A stretch of 54,567 bases of DNA from Branchiostoma floridae (lineage: Eukaryota > Chordata > Leptocardii > Amphioxiformes > Branchiostomatidae), in the NCBI RefSeq assembly GCF_000003815.2, contig NC_049985.1:20805807-20860373 (forward strand). Direction: 5' to 3'. Within the stretch, counting starts at the first letter, position 1, and every line of letters begins with the position of its first letter. Positions 9,138 to 19,100 of this stretch are shown one piece after another. Below the pieces are notes generated by a model. It was not told where the DNA came from. It did no database searches and saw only the letters and a list, made by a program, of their open reading frames with translations. The position numbers were made by a program, and so were the translations under genes.

Positions 9138-9836
9138 ATGGTACACTCTTGATTTCTAATCATCCATTGCTGCTCCTCTTAAGCGTTTTATTTGTGTAAA
9201 TAAGACCAGTTTAAGAGCTGAATTCGAAGCAGCGAAGCAAATCTTGCTCAACGAGAAACAAATAGCTGGAGATTTAGCCAAGTTGTCAACAAACAGGACA
9301 ACATGTTCTGGTAAACAAACCCGTAAACATGGAAACGCGTTCCACACGTGGCATGGTCTCTAGAGCGGACAGCTATTGTTACTGGTCTCAAAACAGATGT
9401 TTGGCTTCGTTTTTTAAACCTCCGGGAAGGTTGTGTCTGTGTGTTCGCAATTATAACTCAAGACCCTTTAGATAGGGTTGTCTGCATATGGGTATTTTTA
9501 TTTAGTATAGGTCCCCAAGAAAACGGTGTTTCTGGCAGTATTTCATAATGATCATTATAGTATTGATACACTACCAAAATGTCTTTCCTTATTTTCTTGT
9601 ACATTGTATCTTTTTATACACAGAAAAAAATCATTAAGAGAAGAAAACTTTCTGTTTTTAATGAAATATTTTGTAGGTATGAATAATGCTTAAGCCTGCA
9701 TCACTATTTAAACGAACGTCGGCCGAATTTGAGAATCGCCCGGGCGTCGACCGTATTTTCTGCTGAAAATCTGCCCCGTCACAAATTGGATGGGCTCGAA
9801 TGACGTTATCAACATTGCAGTTTGTTCTGCCATGGC
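9138..9836. other. Intergenic, no gene seen
   Basis: AT-rich unique sequence. Short open frames lack any domain signature. Confidence 0.6.
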
Positions 9837-9844
9837 CGTAGACC

Positions 9845-9988
9845 AACTCTCCAAGCAGAGGTTGGTGGGGGAAATCGTGACCTTTTTCTTATATAGATAC
9901 TGTGTTTTTTTCGACCAGCCTCCCACAAAAAATACGGCATATAAGTAAAAGGTCACGATTTTCCCCGCCAACCTCTGCTTGGGGAGTA
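9845..9988. mobile_element. Foldback MITE 2, TANTCTCCAAGCAGA family
   Basis: A 144-bp element. Its left end is AACTCTCCAAGCAGAGG; its right end, read inward, is TACTCCCCAAGCAGAGG. The inverted copies extend about 45 bp (GTTGG.GGGGAAA.TCGTGACCTTTT). Flanks CGTAGACC (9837-9844) and CGAAGACC (9989-9996) match 7 of 8 bases, the expected 8-bp target duplication. The interior differs from MITE 1 and MITE 3. Confidence 0.8.
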
Positions 9989-9998
9989 CGAAGACCTG

Positions 9999-10440
9999 CG
10001 ACTTTGATACTAGTATGTGACTGTGCAGTTAGGTCACAGCAAGTAAATTTTATGTATGACATCCTCTGCAGACTCCAAATTTAATGAGAGGGGAAAAAAA
10101 GACTGGTTTCAGTTACCAAGTTGACAACTACCGTCATGGCTACAGGCTACCACTTTGGTGTCACTTTTACTATTGAACAACGTAGTTTCACTTCTACAAC
10201 TAAGGTCTTGGATGGCCATGGATACATGTTCTTACAAGTACAATCAAGGCTTCCACGCGACATTCTTTTCCGTTTTGGTACCTTCTCATCATGGTGACCA
10301 TCTTCGGACGTAAAAGGACTTTTCGCGGTGGCTTTAAGTTCGCGGTGAAGCGGCCACCGCGAAATTTTCTGCATTTTCAGTAATTTTTCCCAAATCAGGC
10401 GTGATGTCATCCAAAAAATGTACTTGCTCTGACCCGGTCC
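9999..10440 (+). repeat. Dispersed repeat (CACAGCAAGTA family), copy 1
   Basis: GTCACAGCAAGTAAATTTTA, CAGACTCCAAATTTAATG, ACAATCAAGGCT and GGTACCTTCTCATCATG recur in the same order at 11,935-12,375. This copy ends with paired CGCGGTG and CCACCGCGAA units (10,322-10,363) that can form a hairpin. The class is unknown. Confidence 0.6.
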
Positions 10441-11232
10441 TGTCACGGGGGATGTTTGCTGAAAACTGCGGCCGGAGAGTGTTAGTTGTGTGCGCGACAA
10501 TCTTCACGGGAGTAAACGTCACACTGTCTGCTGAGTTCACGTGACGCACAGGTGTGTGTTGAACACACACTCTACGACAGGTAACCGTCATGTGTCTTAC
10601 AAGAATGTCAGAAGGTCTAAGGTGCGTCTTTTCATGTGTAGAAGGCGATCACCTGCAGATTTTGACGTCTCAGAATGATGTTTGTTTCTTTGCACCTTTA
10701 TTTACTCAACAGAGGCTCAAATCGGCCTGCAGGCCGCTTTTCATCATTAGGGTGACTTTATATCTATATTTAAATAAGAGTTAAAGTTTTTATGAACTTC
10801 TCAATACCACTACCTTAGCCATTAGAAATGTTAGTGATCCCCTCGCCCCCTTCTTCTTTTATTCAATCCCAGCTATCTCCCCACCAGAAACGCCCATTCG
10901 TTTATTTGCCGGTCGGTTTACCATTTGCCCATTGCATATACAGCACTACATCCAGGAAGAGATGTCGTAATTTCTTTAATTGTGGTGTGTTTCGGACACC
11001 TGTTAACGAGTGCTAAATGACGTCTGAATTGGTTTGTTTAGCCGAATCACACACGAACGGGGGTGGCAACTAATATTTGATAAACGCCTCCGTTTTGTTT
11101 GGGAATTAAAGTCGCCGTTATTTAGTTACACCCTCTAAGATGGCCCATGCCGAGTTTTTCACGTATCGCGTCGACAAATCGCTGACCGAACTCTGGTTTT
11201 CTTCATTTACCATTTCATTTAATACTGAGGTG
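10441..11232. other. Intergenic with short palindromes
   Basis: TCACGTGA (10,537-10,544) and the 9-1-9 palindrome GTGTGTGTTGAACACACAC (10,552-10,570) lie within 35 bp. No gene or repeat copy was recognised in the rest. Confidence 0.5.
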
Positions 11233-11240
11233 ACTTTTCA

Positions 11241-11451
11241 TACTCTCCAAGCAGAGGTTAGGCTCCGGCTGTTTTTTAAACGTTTTTTTCTTCGTTTTTA
11301 TCGGGCTTTCTATTTTGTATTGTATCGTGTATTGGCTGGCGTTCTTGAAGAAAAATGACAAAGTAGAAAGCCCAATAAAAACGACTAAAAAACGACTAAA
11401 ACGTTTAAAAAACCTAAGAACAGCCGGAGCCTAACCTCTGGTTGGAGAGTA
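11241..11451. mobile_element. Foldback MITE 3, TANTCTCCAAGCAGA family, near-complete hairpin
   Basis: A 211-bp element with ends TACTCTCCAAGCAGAGG and, read inward from the right, TACTCTCCAACCAGAGG. The inverted copies extend through TTAGGCTCCGGCTGTT, TTTTTTAAACG and GGGCTTTCTA, so most of the element is one hairpin. The perfect 8-bp direct repeat ACTTTTCA flanks it (11,233-11,240 and 11,452-11,459). The overlapping short open frame is the hairpin arm, not a gene. Confidence 0.88.
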
Positions 11452-11459
11452 ACTTTTCA

Positions 11460-11934
11460 TTTATGTATTACTTCAAATGAGTTTCGACCCCAACAGAAAA
11501 CGGCGGCTGCACGGACGTGTGAAAATTCCCTTTTAGCCAGCCGAACTGATCTCAAATGTTAGACTGGTGAAAGTTTGTTTGTAATGAAGAAATTAGCAGG
11601 TAATGTTCGATAGCCGCGCGCTGTGTCGGAGGTACACAGTCCTGGGTTCTGAGTGGTGAGGTCGACCGGTGGTAGGAAAAAAAGTTCCTGTTGCGGTGCG
11701 TGGCAAGTGCATATGCGCATAAAATGACTGTCTAGAGTTTATTGAGATTTTTTTGAGAATTTTTTACATGATGAATGGTAAATGTACTCAACAAAGAATG
11801 AATAATATCAATATATTTTATGTATTTTCATTTTGAACACGCCCATCTAAAACACTTATTTTTGCATGGTTTTCAATGCAGTTAAACAACTTCTTTAACA
11901 ACTCATCAATGAGACCTTAACTACGCTGTCACAT
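11460..11934. other. Intergenic, no gene seen
   Basis: AT-rich in its second half. The GGAGGTACACAG and CTGGGTTCTGAG stretch near 11,627 is weakly like the tRNA-type head near 5,860 but too short to call. Confidence 0.5.
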
Positions 11935-12375
11935 TTGTAGTAGGATAGGCCACAGCAAGTACATTTTATGGATGACATACTCTTCAGACTCCAAATTTAA
12001 TGCGAGAGGGTCAGAAAAGGTGGTAAAAAAGGTGACTAAATAAAAAAATAAAATAAACAGACACCATGTAGGATGTAATTGAAGCGACAAAACATGCTAT
12101 CACAGCCCACACGTCTTTGAGTCCTATATTCAAGAAGTGCACAAAGTGACACTTCTGTGTGTGGTACCCTGGTATCATTTAACTAGCACTCATGGCTAAC
12201 ACATTGGTACCACTTTTAAAACTATCGAACTAGTACACTTATACAGCTACTGCCATTTCTATACCTCACTGGTGTCATATCTACATGTGCAATCAAGGCT
12301 ACAACACAATGTATTTTCCCATTTTGATACGTTGGTACTTTCTCGTCATGTTGACCATCTGAAGAGAAGAATATA
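11935..12375 (+). repeat. Dispersed repeat (CACAGCAAGTA family), copy 2
   Basis: Parallels 9,999-10,320: GCCACAGCAAGTACATTTTA, CAGACTCCAAATTTAATG, ACCACTTTTA, ACAATG.ATTTTCC and GGTACTTTCTCGTCATG. About 120 bp of extra sequence in the middle makes it longer than copy 1. The CCACCGCGAA tail is absent. Confidence 0.6.
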
Positions 12376-14735
12376 TCTTTTTTAAATCATGTCAAATATT
12401 AATGAGTGCGCTGATATCATGCATAAACTTTTGATAAAGGACAGAGAGAGAGAGAGATCCAAAACGATACCTCAATTTCTATGGAGGTAACGACAACAAA
12501 CAAGAATATATATGCGCTAGCATTTTAGATCCTCTTTAGCAAGGACGCTGCTCTTAGACACTACTACAAAACTAGCTATGGGTAAGTAATGCTGTATCGC
12601 AATCATCGAGCAGATGTATGGTGTCATTTCAGTTCGTTCGCCTTTCACTGTAGACCCAACGACACACACACTGTCGTAGCCACCCCAAACATCTGCTTGA
12701 AGCTTAAAGCTCCACCTACCCAGCTAGACAACTTTCATTGGTTGGTGTTGTAATTGTTCTATGTTCAGTGTAGAGGTCAAAGGTGAGGCTCCGGGGGTCC
12801 TTGTCCCCACTGCCAGGGTAATACGACTCTATTGAAATGTTGGCCCCCTGTTCATGTCTACAAGAAACCCTATCCCCCGGCATTGTGGTCTGATTTATAT
12901 CAGTATAGGCAGTTGTATGCAAATGAGTAGGACGTAACGAACGCGCCCGCACCGAATGACCACACAAATTTATGATCTTCAAGCAGGTGTTGCGAGGCTA
13001 AGTCGTGTCGTTTTGTTAGCCGCCCGTTTCTGTTACAAGGGGCGCTGCTCGCATTAGAAAAGTCAAGTGTGGCCAGGCAAACTGAACTATTTAGCCTCCG
13101 CTAACATATGATATACTTGAACATCAAAATCTGGACTCGCCCGCAGGCACACGTGGATACAGCACACAAAATATACTCATGCGCACGCGCAGGAGTTACG
13201 TTTGTTTACTGTTTATTCGAACATGCATGTAAAACCAAGGACGTTATATTATAATGTATAATAACGTCCTTGGTTAAACAGATAATTTCATAACAACAAT
13301 GAGAACAAGAAAAAGAAACTATCAGAGACTAAGAAATGTCCTCGTATGTACTTTACTTGTTTTGTTTCATGTGTAACGCAGGTATAGTCTGCTGTTGTGC
13401 GTATTTTGCTTTCAAGTTGTTATTTTGAGCTTGATTTCGAAGTTTATTTATTTTTTGTCTTTTTCTATTCATATGGTTATTATTGTGATGGGTTTCTGTA
13501 ATTAATGACTTTGAGTTGTTAGTTAAGTTATTACCCTTATGTCTGATTAGTCACGTTTATTTTTATTGTTACGTTTATGTTGATAGATTTGGGCTACCTT
13601 GGAAATCGGTTTTTTAAAACTCTAGGGATTACCCTAAAAGATTAGTAAGAAATATGTATCATTTCATTTTCTGTAATTTTGTATGGACTCCAGGAAGAAT
13701 AGCTTTTTATATGCAATTTGCAAGTCTAATGGAGATCGAAATAAACGAAAAAACCCAAACAAACCGCTCAACAGAACGTCCTGATATCCCATCCCAATAT
13801 CTGCTTGAATATTAGTAACCAAAACACCGATGTGAGACCATCATAGGCTTGCATATCATCCAATCGCTGTCTCTGACACATACACACATTCCCAGGGATT
13901 ACTGACAAATCGATCCTAATAAAAACACAACACGACATGTTGGTATAGGCATTACCGGCAGATGGCCCCTCAGATACCCACCGTCTTCCACGCTGCATTG
14001 ATGTAAACTGATCAATAAGTAGCAAATAATACTAATCCTTCGAATCCAACATATTGTAAATATTTGCAGCTGTTTTACCAAGGCAAAGGCAATGCCGTCA
14101 ATCATAATTCTCCTTAGATTCGACGATAAAAGGAACAAAATGAATAGAAAATGATAGTTGTAGTTTCTCCATTGTTATATAGTACTAAAATGACAATAGT
14201 GTTATGTTTGTTTTTAAATTGTAACTTTGAGATGTTTTCTGATAGCTTTTCTAAGTATCTTTTTCGACAGGAAAAGAGAGCAAGATAAAAATAAAAAGAA
14301 TAGATATAACAGACAGCCAGTGGTCCGGAAGCTTAACTATTGTACACTTTAATGTAATCATGAACTGGAGAAACATCAGAGTGGGAATGCCGACTTCAAA
14401 GCAATGACTACCCCCCTCAACGGTTCTAATCATTCAGTTCTAATTAGTGACGACTTGTCCTAAATGTGGGCGTCTGGTGCTCTGCCTTGTTATAATCGTC
14501 AAAAAATAACTAATAAGATACGATTCCGATATATACTAGTACTTCAGTTTTGCCAATGAAAAACAAAACAAAACAAAAATACCACCATCTTCGAAATTGT
14601 AACATTTTTTCTTACTTGAAAGAAAAAATGTCTACGGTTACAAGTCGACTTTATTTAGATTTTTGAAAATCATTTGCGACATCATTGTTTCACATGTAAA
14701 CTTTGCCTAACTCATCTAGCAGACGGCTTCGACTG
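12376..14735. other. Intergenic, no gene seen
   Basis: AT-rich overall. It contains a short GAGA run (about 12,445), a plain octamer ATGCAAAT at 12,917-12,924, and a small perfect inverted repeat at 13,233-13,275. No coding, RNA or repeat-pair signal beyond these. Confidence 0.55.
13233..13275. repeat. Short inverted repeat AACCAAGGACGTTAT
   Basis: Two perfect 15-bp arms separated by 13 AT-rich bases. TAA occurs on both outer sides, which could be a 3-bp target duplication of a minimal Harbinger-type relic, but this is weak. The stem is too short for an ordinary miRNA precursor. Confidence 0.5.
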
Positions 14736-14875
14736 GTAACCATGACAACAGGTTGCCTTTTTGCCTGAGGCTTCCGCCAGATGATTGACATGGTGGTAGT
14801 CACGTGACACCTCTGTCTGGGGCAAAGCTTTCAAAAGGTCAACCAACATAACAAACTAAGACTCGTATATAAAGA
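14736..14875 (+). promoter_or_regulatory. Candidate distal promoter: X-box-like site, E-box, TATA
   Basis: Three motifs fall within 140 bp, about 1.1 kb before the FAT4 start. They are GTAACCATGACAAC (14736-14749, one base off the RFX X-box consensus), the palindromic E-box TCACGTGA (14800-14807) and TATATAAAG (14866-14874). The order and spacing resemble a TATA promoter. No transcript evidence is available, and AT-rich DNA makes TATA matches cheap. Confidence 0.27.
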
Positions 14876-15339
14876 GAAAATACTTGGGATTTATTTCTTA
14901 AACAATAGATTTTGCCACGTGCATTGGTATTTTTGTACAATACATAACTGACATTATGCTGATATATGAAATAATACATTGCAATGCTTACTTCTAGAAC
15001 ACTAGAACACTAGAAATGCATTGTTACTCGATTTTAATCTTAGACTGGTTTGCTAGACAGCATGTTTAACTTAGCTTGCTATCTACAAGCATATTGTTTG
15101 ATAACTATAAGTAAAGCGATGGCAAAATTGGACAGACGGTTTTGTACTTTGGCGCTACAACAAGTTCAACATTGTACTGTAATTTGTACATTAAAACATT
15201 GTACCGCATACTGTATTCATATGTTGTACCAGGGAATATGGAACATACAATACAAAAGAAAACAAAATCGATCAACCGATCGAATAGACAAACAAATGAA
15301 TAATGTTTCATGAGGGCTAATGCTTTAGTCAGTGGTAAC
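14876..15339. other. FAT4 upstream region, AT-rich
   Basis: No repeat or coding signal. A small open frame at 15,050-15,313 has no recognisable feature. Confidence 0.5.
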
Positions 15340-15973
15340 GCATTTAGGCTCCGACCACACCTTTTGTTTGTTTGATTGACAGGTCCGGTGGACGATACTC
15401 CGCCTTGTGGAGGGGCAGCCGAATTTGTCCATTTTCAGCAACCGCCGACGGTGAGGTGAAGACAAGAAAGGAGCGAAGAAAGTGCGAAAAAACACTATTT
15501 TTCCTCAAAACCAACACCTGAGGTGGATTCTGGATATGTAAGAAGAGTTCTGGATTACGGATTTGTGTGTTTTTGGACGTTTCTGGGGGTAAAATCGTGA
15601 CTTTGGAGGAGTTTTATCGGGTGTGTGCAAGGTGTTTGATTCCGACTCGGAGGTAGATCTGATTTCACTGCACCCGGACCCCAGCAACAAAAGGACCACA
15701 CAACCGGACGGACAGTTTGGGTGAAAAATCCTACAATTTGGGCCGTAAAGGTGAGCAGAAGGAATTCCTGGAGGCGTTGTAGCGAGGTGTGTTGTGTTGT
15801 TTATCGTGACATCGCTGTGCCTTGGCCCGGAGAGCGTCCCAAACATGGTCGGCGGTGACCTGCACGCTTCGCCGACCGCTCGCGTTTCCAAGCCCCGGTG
15901 GTGAGAGTCAACCCCGATCAGGGTTACCTCCACCCCAGCGGGTAGGAGGTCCCCACTCCTCGGGACCACAAGC
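15340..15973 (+). promoter_or_regulatory. Probable FAT4 5' UTR and proximal promoter
   Basis: Base composition changes from AT-rich to CpG-bearing, GC-richer DNA about 630 bp before the FAT4 start, as in a CpG-type promoter and leader. No TATA box is visible here, so the transcription start cannot be placed. A strong splice-donor-like sequence, AAG|GTGAGC, sits at 15748-15756, so the leader may have an alternative splice form. An ATG followed at once by TAA (near 15535) and a longer upstream ORF (15845-15904) lie inside. An antisense open frame spans the same DNA but shows no protein signature. Confidence 0.5.
15845..15904 (+). other. Upstream ORF (19 codons) in the FAT4 leader
   Basis: The ATG lies in a favourable context (AAACATGG, A at -3 and G at +4). 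The 19-codon frame ends at TGA, 69 nt before the FAT4 start and in a different frame. If the transcript starts upstream of 15845, scanning ribosomes would meet this ORF first, which commonly lowers translation of the main frame. The sequence shows the ORF and context; the regulatory role is inference. Confidence 0.4.
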
Positions 15974-16173
15974 ATGGCTTCCCCCAGGGTTAGGACACGC
16001 TGGAAGCATTATTACTTCACGTTACTGTTCATCTTACGGGCTCTGATATGCTCGGGGCAGGAAGGGGCCGACCGCGCGGCCAGCTCGGCCCGGGTAGCCT
16101 TCTCCCTCGAAGAGGGCCAACCACCCGGTACCTTCGTCGGGAACATCCCCACACAGCCTGGATTTACGTACAG
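15974..16173 (+). CDS. FAT4: FAT4 exon 1: signal peptide and start of EC1
   Basis: This exon encodes 66 codons plus two bases. A basic N-region (residues 5-12) precedes a hydrophobic core, roughly residues 13-26, with likely cleavage near SGQ (27-29). The mature part starts acidic and enters the first beta strands of EC1, with LEEGQPPGTFVG at 45-56. The donor CAG|GTAAGC follows FTYR. The split arginine codon (AG|G) is completed by the first base of exon 2, so this intron is phase 2. Frame agreement across the 2.76-kb intron and the uninterrupted EC1 sequence make the join secure. Confidence 0.92.
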
Positions 16174-19100
16174 GTAAGCCCCGCAATCTTCAAGACGTTC
16201 ACATATCCTTCTAGATCATAGCAATATCTCTACAATTTTTGCTTGGATACCGAGAAGTCTGGAGTTCAAACTCAAACACAACGTTGGCATGGAGCAAATA
16301 CCTCACCTCCTAGGAACCAAATTTAGCTTTACGTTCCAAAGTCAAAACCTCCACAATCTTTACATAAGTTCAACAGGAAAAAAAGATTGATTAAGTTTCA
16401 CGTAAATGAATAAAAAAGGGTAACGATTTCTTCCCAAACAAGTGATGCACGTTCGTAGCTTGTTGTTAAAATCGTCAGCACATCGTGACAAGTTGTGAAG
16501 TGTTGAGAGGTTGTCTTGTCAAACATTTCGTACCTTGTTACCAGGTTTAAGTAAGTTTGTATGTACGTATACAGGATTTAATCATCTATCTCCAAACAAA
16601 GTCTCAGAAGGAATGGGAAAATTTATGTCCTTCCCACCGTATCAGATTTAATGTTAACCCTAAAAACGGTTTAAAAGGTAAATTAGTATCTACAGGGTTC
16701 AATCACTACCAACTATAAACGTAAATTAGGCTTCTAAATTGGAAATATTTCAGGCATTAGTCTGAATGTTCTAAATAAGGTTTGTAGGGCATGATGTTTT
16801 AGAAGTGTAGTATCTTCCCGTCCAAGACATCGCGAAGAAAATTCTAAGACCTTGGGGTCAGCTGCGAGTTCGCCTTGGTTCTTTCAAATGAACCGAAAAC
16901 CCATCCAATTTCACTCACAACAGGGTCTGTCACTCTTAGCACACTTCAGTATATGTCTTAGATTATTCTTTAAGACAGAACTATCGATGTATGCACGAGT
17001 CTTATCTTGTAAGGACGAGGTACATAGCCTTGCTCCTAGCAAACACACTCCATATTTTATCCCCATGTCCTTTCAATTTTACACGGTACCCGGTAATGTC
17101 TCTATTTCTAGCTAGAGGCCTGTGTTGGCAAAAAATTGGAACAAAGAAAAGTAGAGTCTATTATAAACTTGTTCATAAATGTGAAAATGTGGATAACACT
17201 GGATATATTATTTGAATTTGACACTAAAAGTGCTTCTTTGAATTGGTGACAAAATTAGCAATTTGGTGCAAAATATATCACTAAAAGGTGACAAAATTAG
17301 TGTAAATCTTGAAATCTAAAGAAAGATAACAGCAGCAAACATTGATATACTCCATAGACAGATTTTGAAAGTGAATTTCTTTTGATTGGATTGATTCAAG
17401 TGTGTTTGTATTGGTGCAGTTTGGCAAGATTTGAGAAAACTTAAAATCTGGAGCTTTGTGTTTACATGTTGACCTTGGTCAATATTGAGCTATTTTACAG
17501 ACAACACACCATTATTTACATATTTACATCCGTGGAACTGGCTTCTTTCCATTGTCATTGTGAGATGTGTATTGCCTCAGTTGGATATTTGTCTGAGTGA
17601 GAGCCAATTATTTCAAAGTCCTGCAGAATATGAATAGAAAATACACATTTGGTGTGATTTCCTGTCAATTCACCAATATCATAAATATCCTTCAATTTTC
17701 AACACCTTTCTTTGGTGAAGTGCTTTACGAATATGGGAAACATGAGGTAGAAGACTTGTAGATCTACACTCCAGCAAGTCAAGTTTCAAGAAATCCATTG
17801 TTCCTATAAATTCTTGCAGATTAATTCCAGAGTACGCATGATCAGTCACAAACTGAAAAAAACTCAAACTTTTCCCCTTTTAAATTTTGGACAAATTTTT
17901 AGGAAAATATCATCAGTTTCGAATTTAGCGCATTTTAGAAGAGTTTTTTTAGTTGCCAAGTTTTCAAAATGTATACTTGGCCACACAAGAGTGAGTTTAG
18001 AAGCACATTCTTAGCTGACAGCAGATTCCATATGTGCTGAAAAGAAAATTGGACATGCCTATCCTATATCAAATTTGCCTGGACCCTCCTGTCATCTTCA
18101 ACAACAGGGAACAGAGGTCCTTTTTCATGCTGGAAATATGCAGTAGGCCTGGTTCTGATCAAGGAATTTCACGCCTTCTTTCCTAAAAAGCTTAAAAGGG
18201 AAGAAAGACATCAGGCTGATTAACCTATTGTGTCTAATCTGACGCCCCCCATTAAGTAGAGCAGTCTTTTAATTCCACCTAAAACAGAAGAGATTTGAAT
18301 AATAGAAGATCTTTCTGCACATTGGGAAATTTTTGTGTATTCTGTTAAGTCAAGTTTGTTGCACTAAGTTAGACTAACTAAGGGCCAGTTCATAGGAGAA
18401 TTTCTGGTCTTACCACAATAACACATGCCCAAGTCATTCGTCAGCCATTTCTGTTCACATGTATGGACCACAAGACCTTATGGTTGTGACATGTGCATTT
18501 TGAACAAACTAAATTTTGTAGTGAAAAATTGTTCTAAGACAAGTACTGTGTGAGAGGTAAAGATTCCCTAAACTGGCATGTTATTTCTGCATATAACTCT
18601 ATCTTCTTTATCCTTATAAAAATGTGCACTAGTAGTAATAAGTATGCAGCATATTTTTCATTTTCAGCTGTTTGAAAAGGCTTTGTCAATTTGTTGAAAA
18701 TTTTGAAGCTAGGTAGTATTTCAAGTTTTGCATTTGCATTTGCATTTTAGCTGACATGTTTATACTTTATTAGTTTTGTTTTTTTAACCTCCTTGGTTTT
18801 AAAGATTTAGAACCTCTTTGATTTTATCATGTGAACCCAAAATTTTACTCTGAGCCTAACCCCCCCAAAAAAACGATTGTTGTCTTGTCTTGAGCCCATG
18901 GTTGTAACTGAAATCTATCTTTCTGTTCTGCAGGTTTAACCAAGACCCAGGAATATTTAGTCTGGATCCCAGCTCCGGTGAGATCCGTACCACACAGGAG
19001 ATTGACAGAGAAGCCTTGTCCGATGATTCCTTAGATCTCGTAGTGCTTTCCAGCCTCCCTACATACCCCATAGAAGTCAGAATAGACATATTGGACATCA

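Noticed and set aside
13233-13275. microRNA precursor
   Set aside because: The paired stem is only about 15 bp, too short for a Drosha/Dicer substrate.
15505-15975. 156-codon antisense frame over the FAT4 leader
   Set aside because: It overlaps the FAT4 start on the other strand, is compositionally biased and has no recognisable feature.
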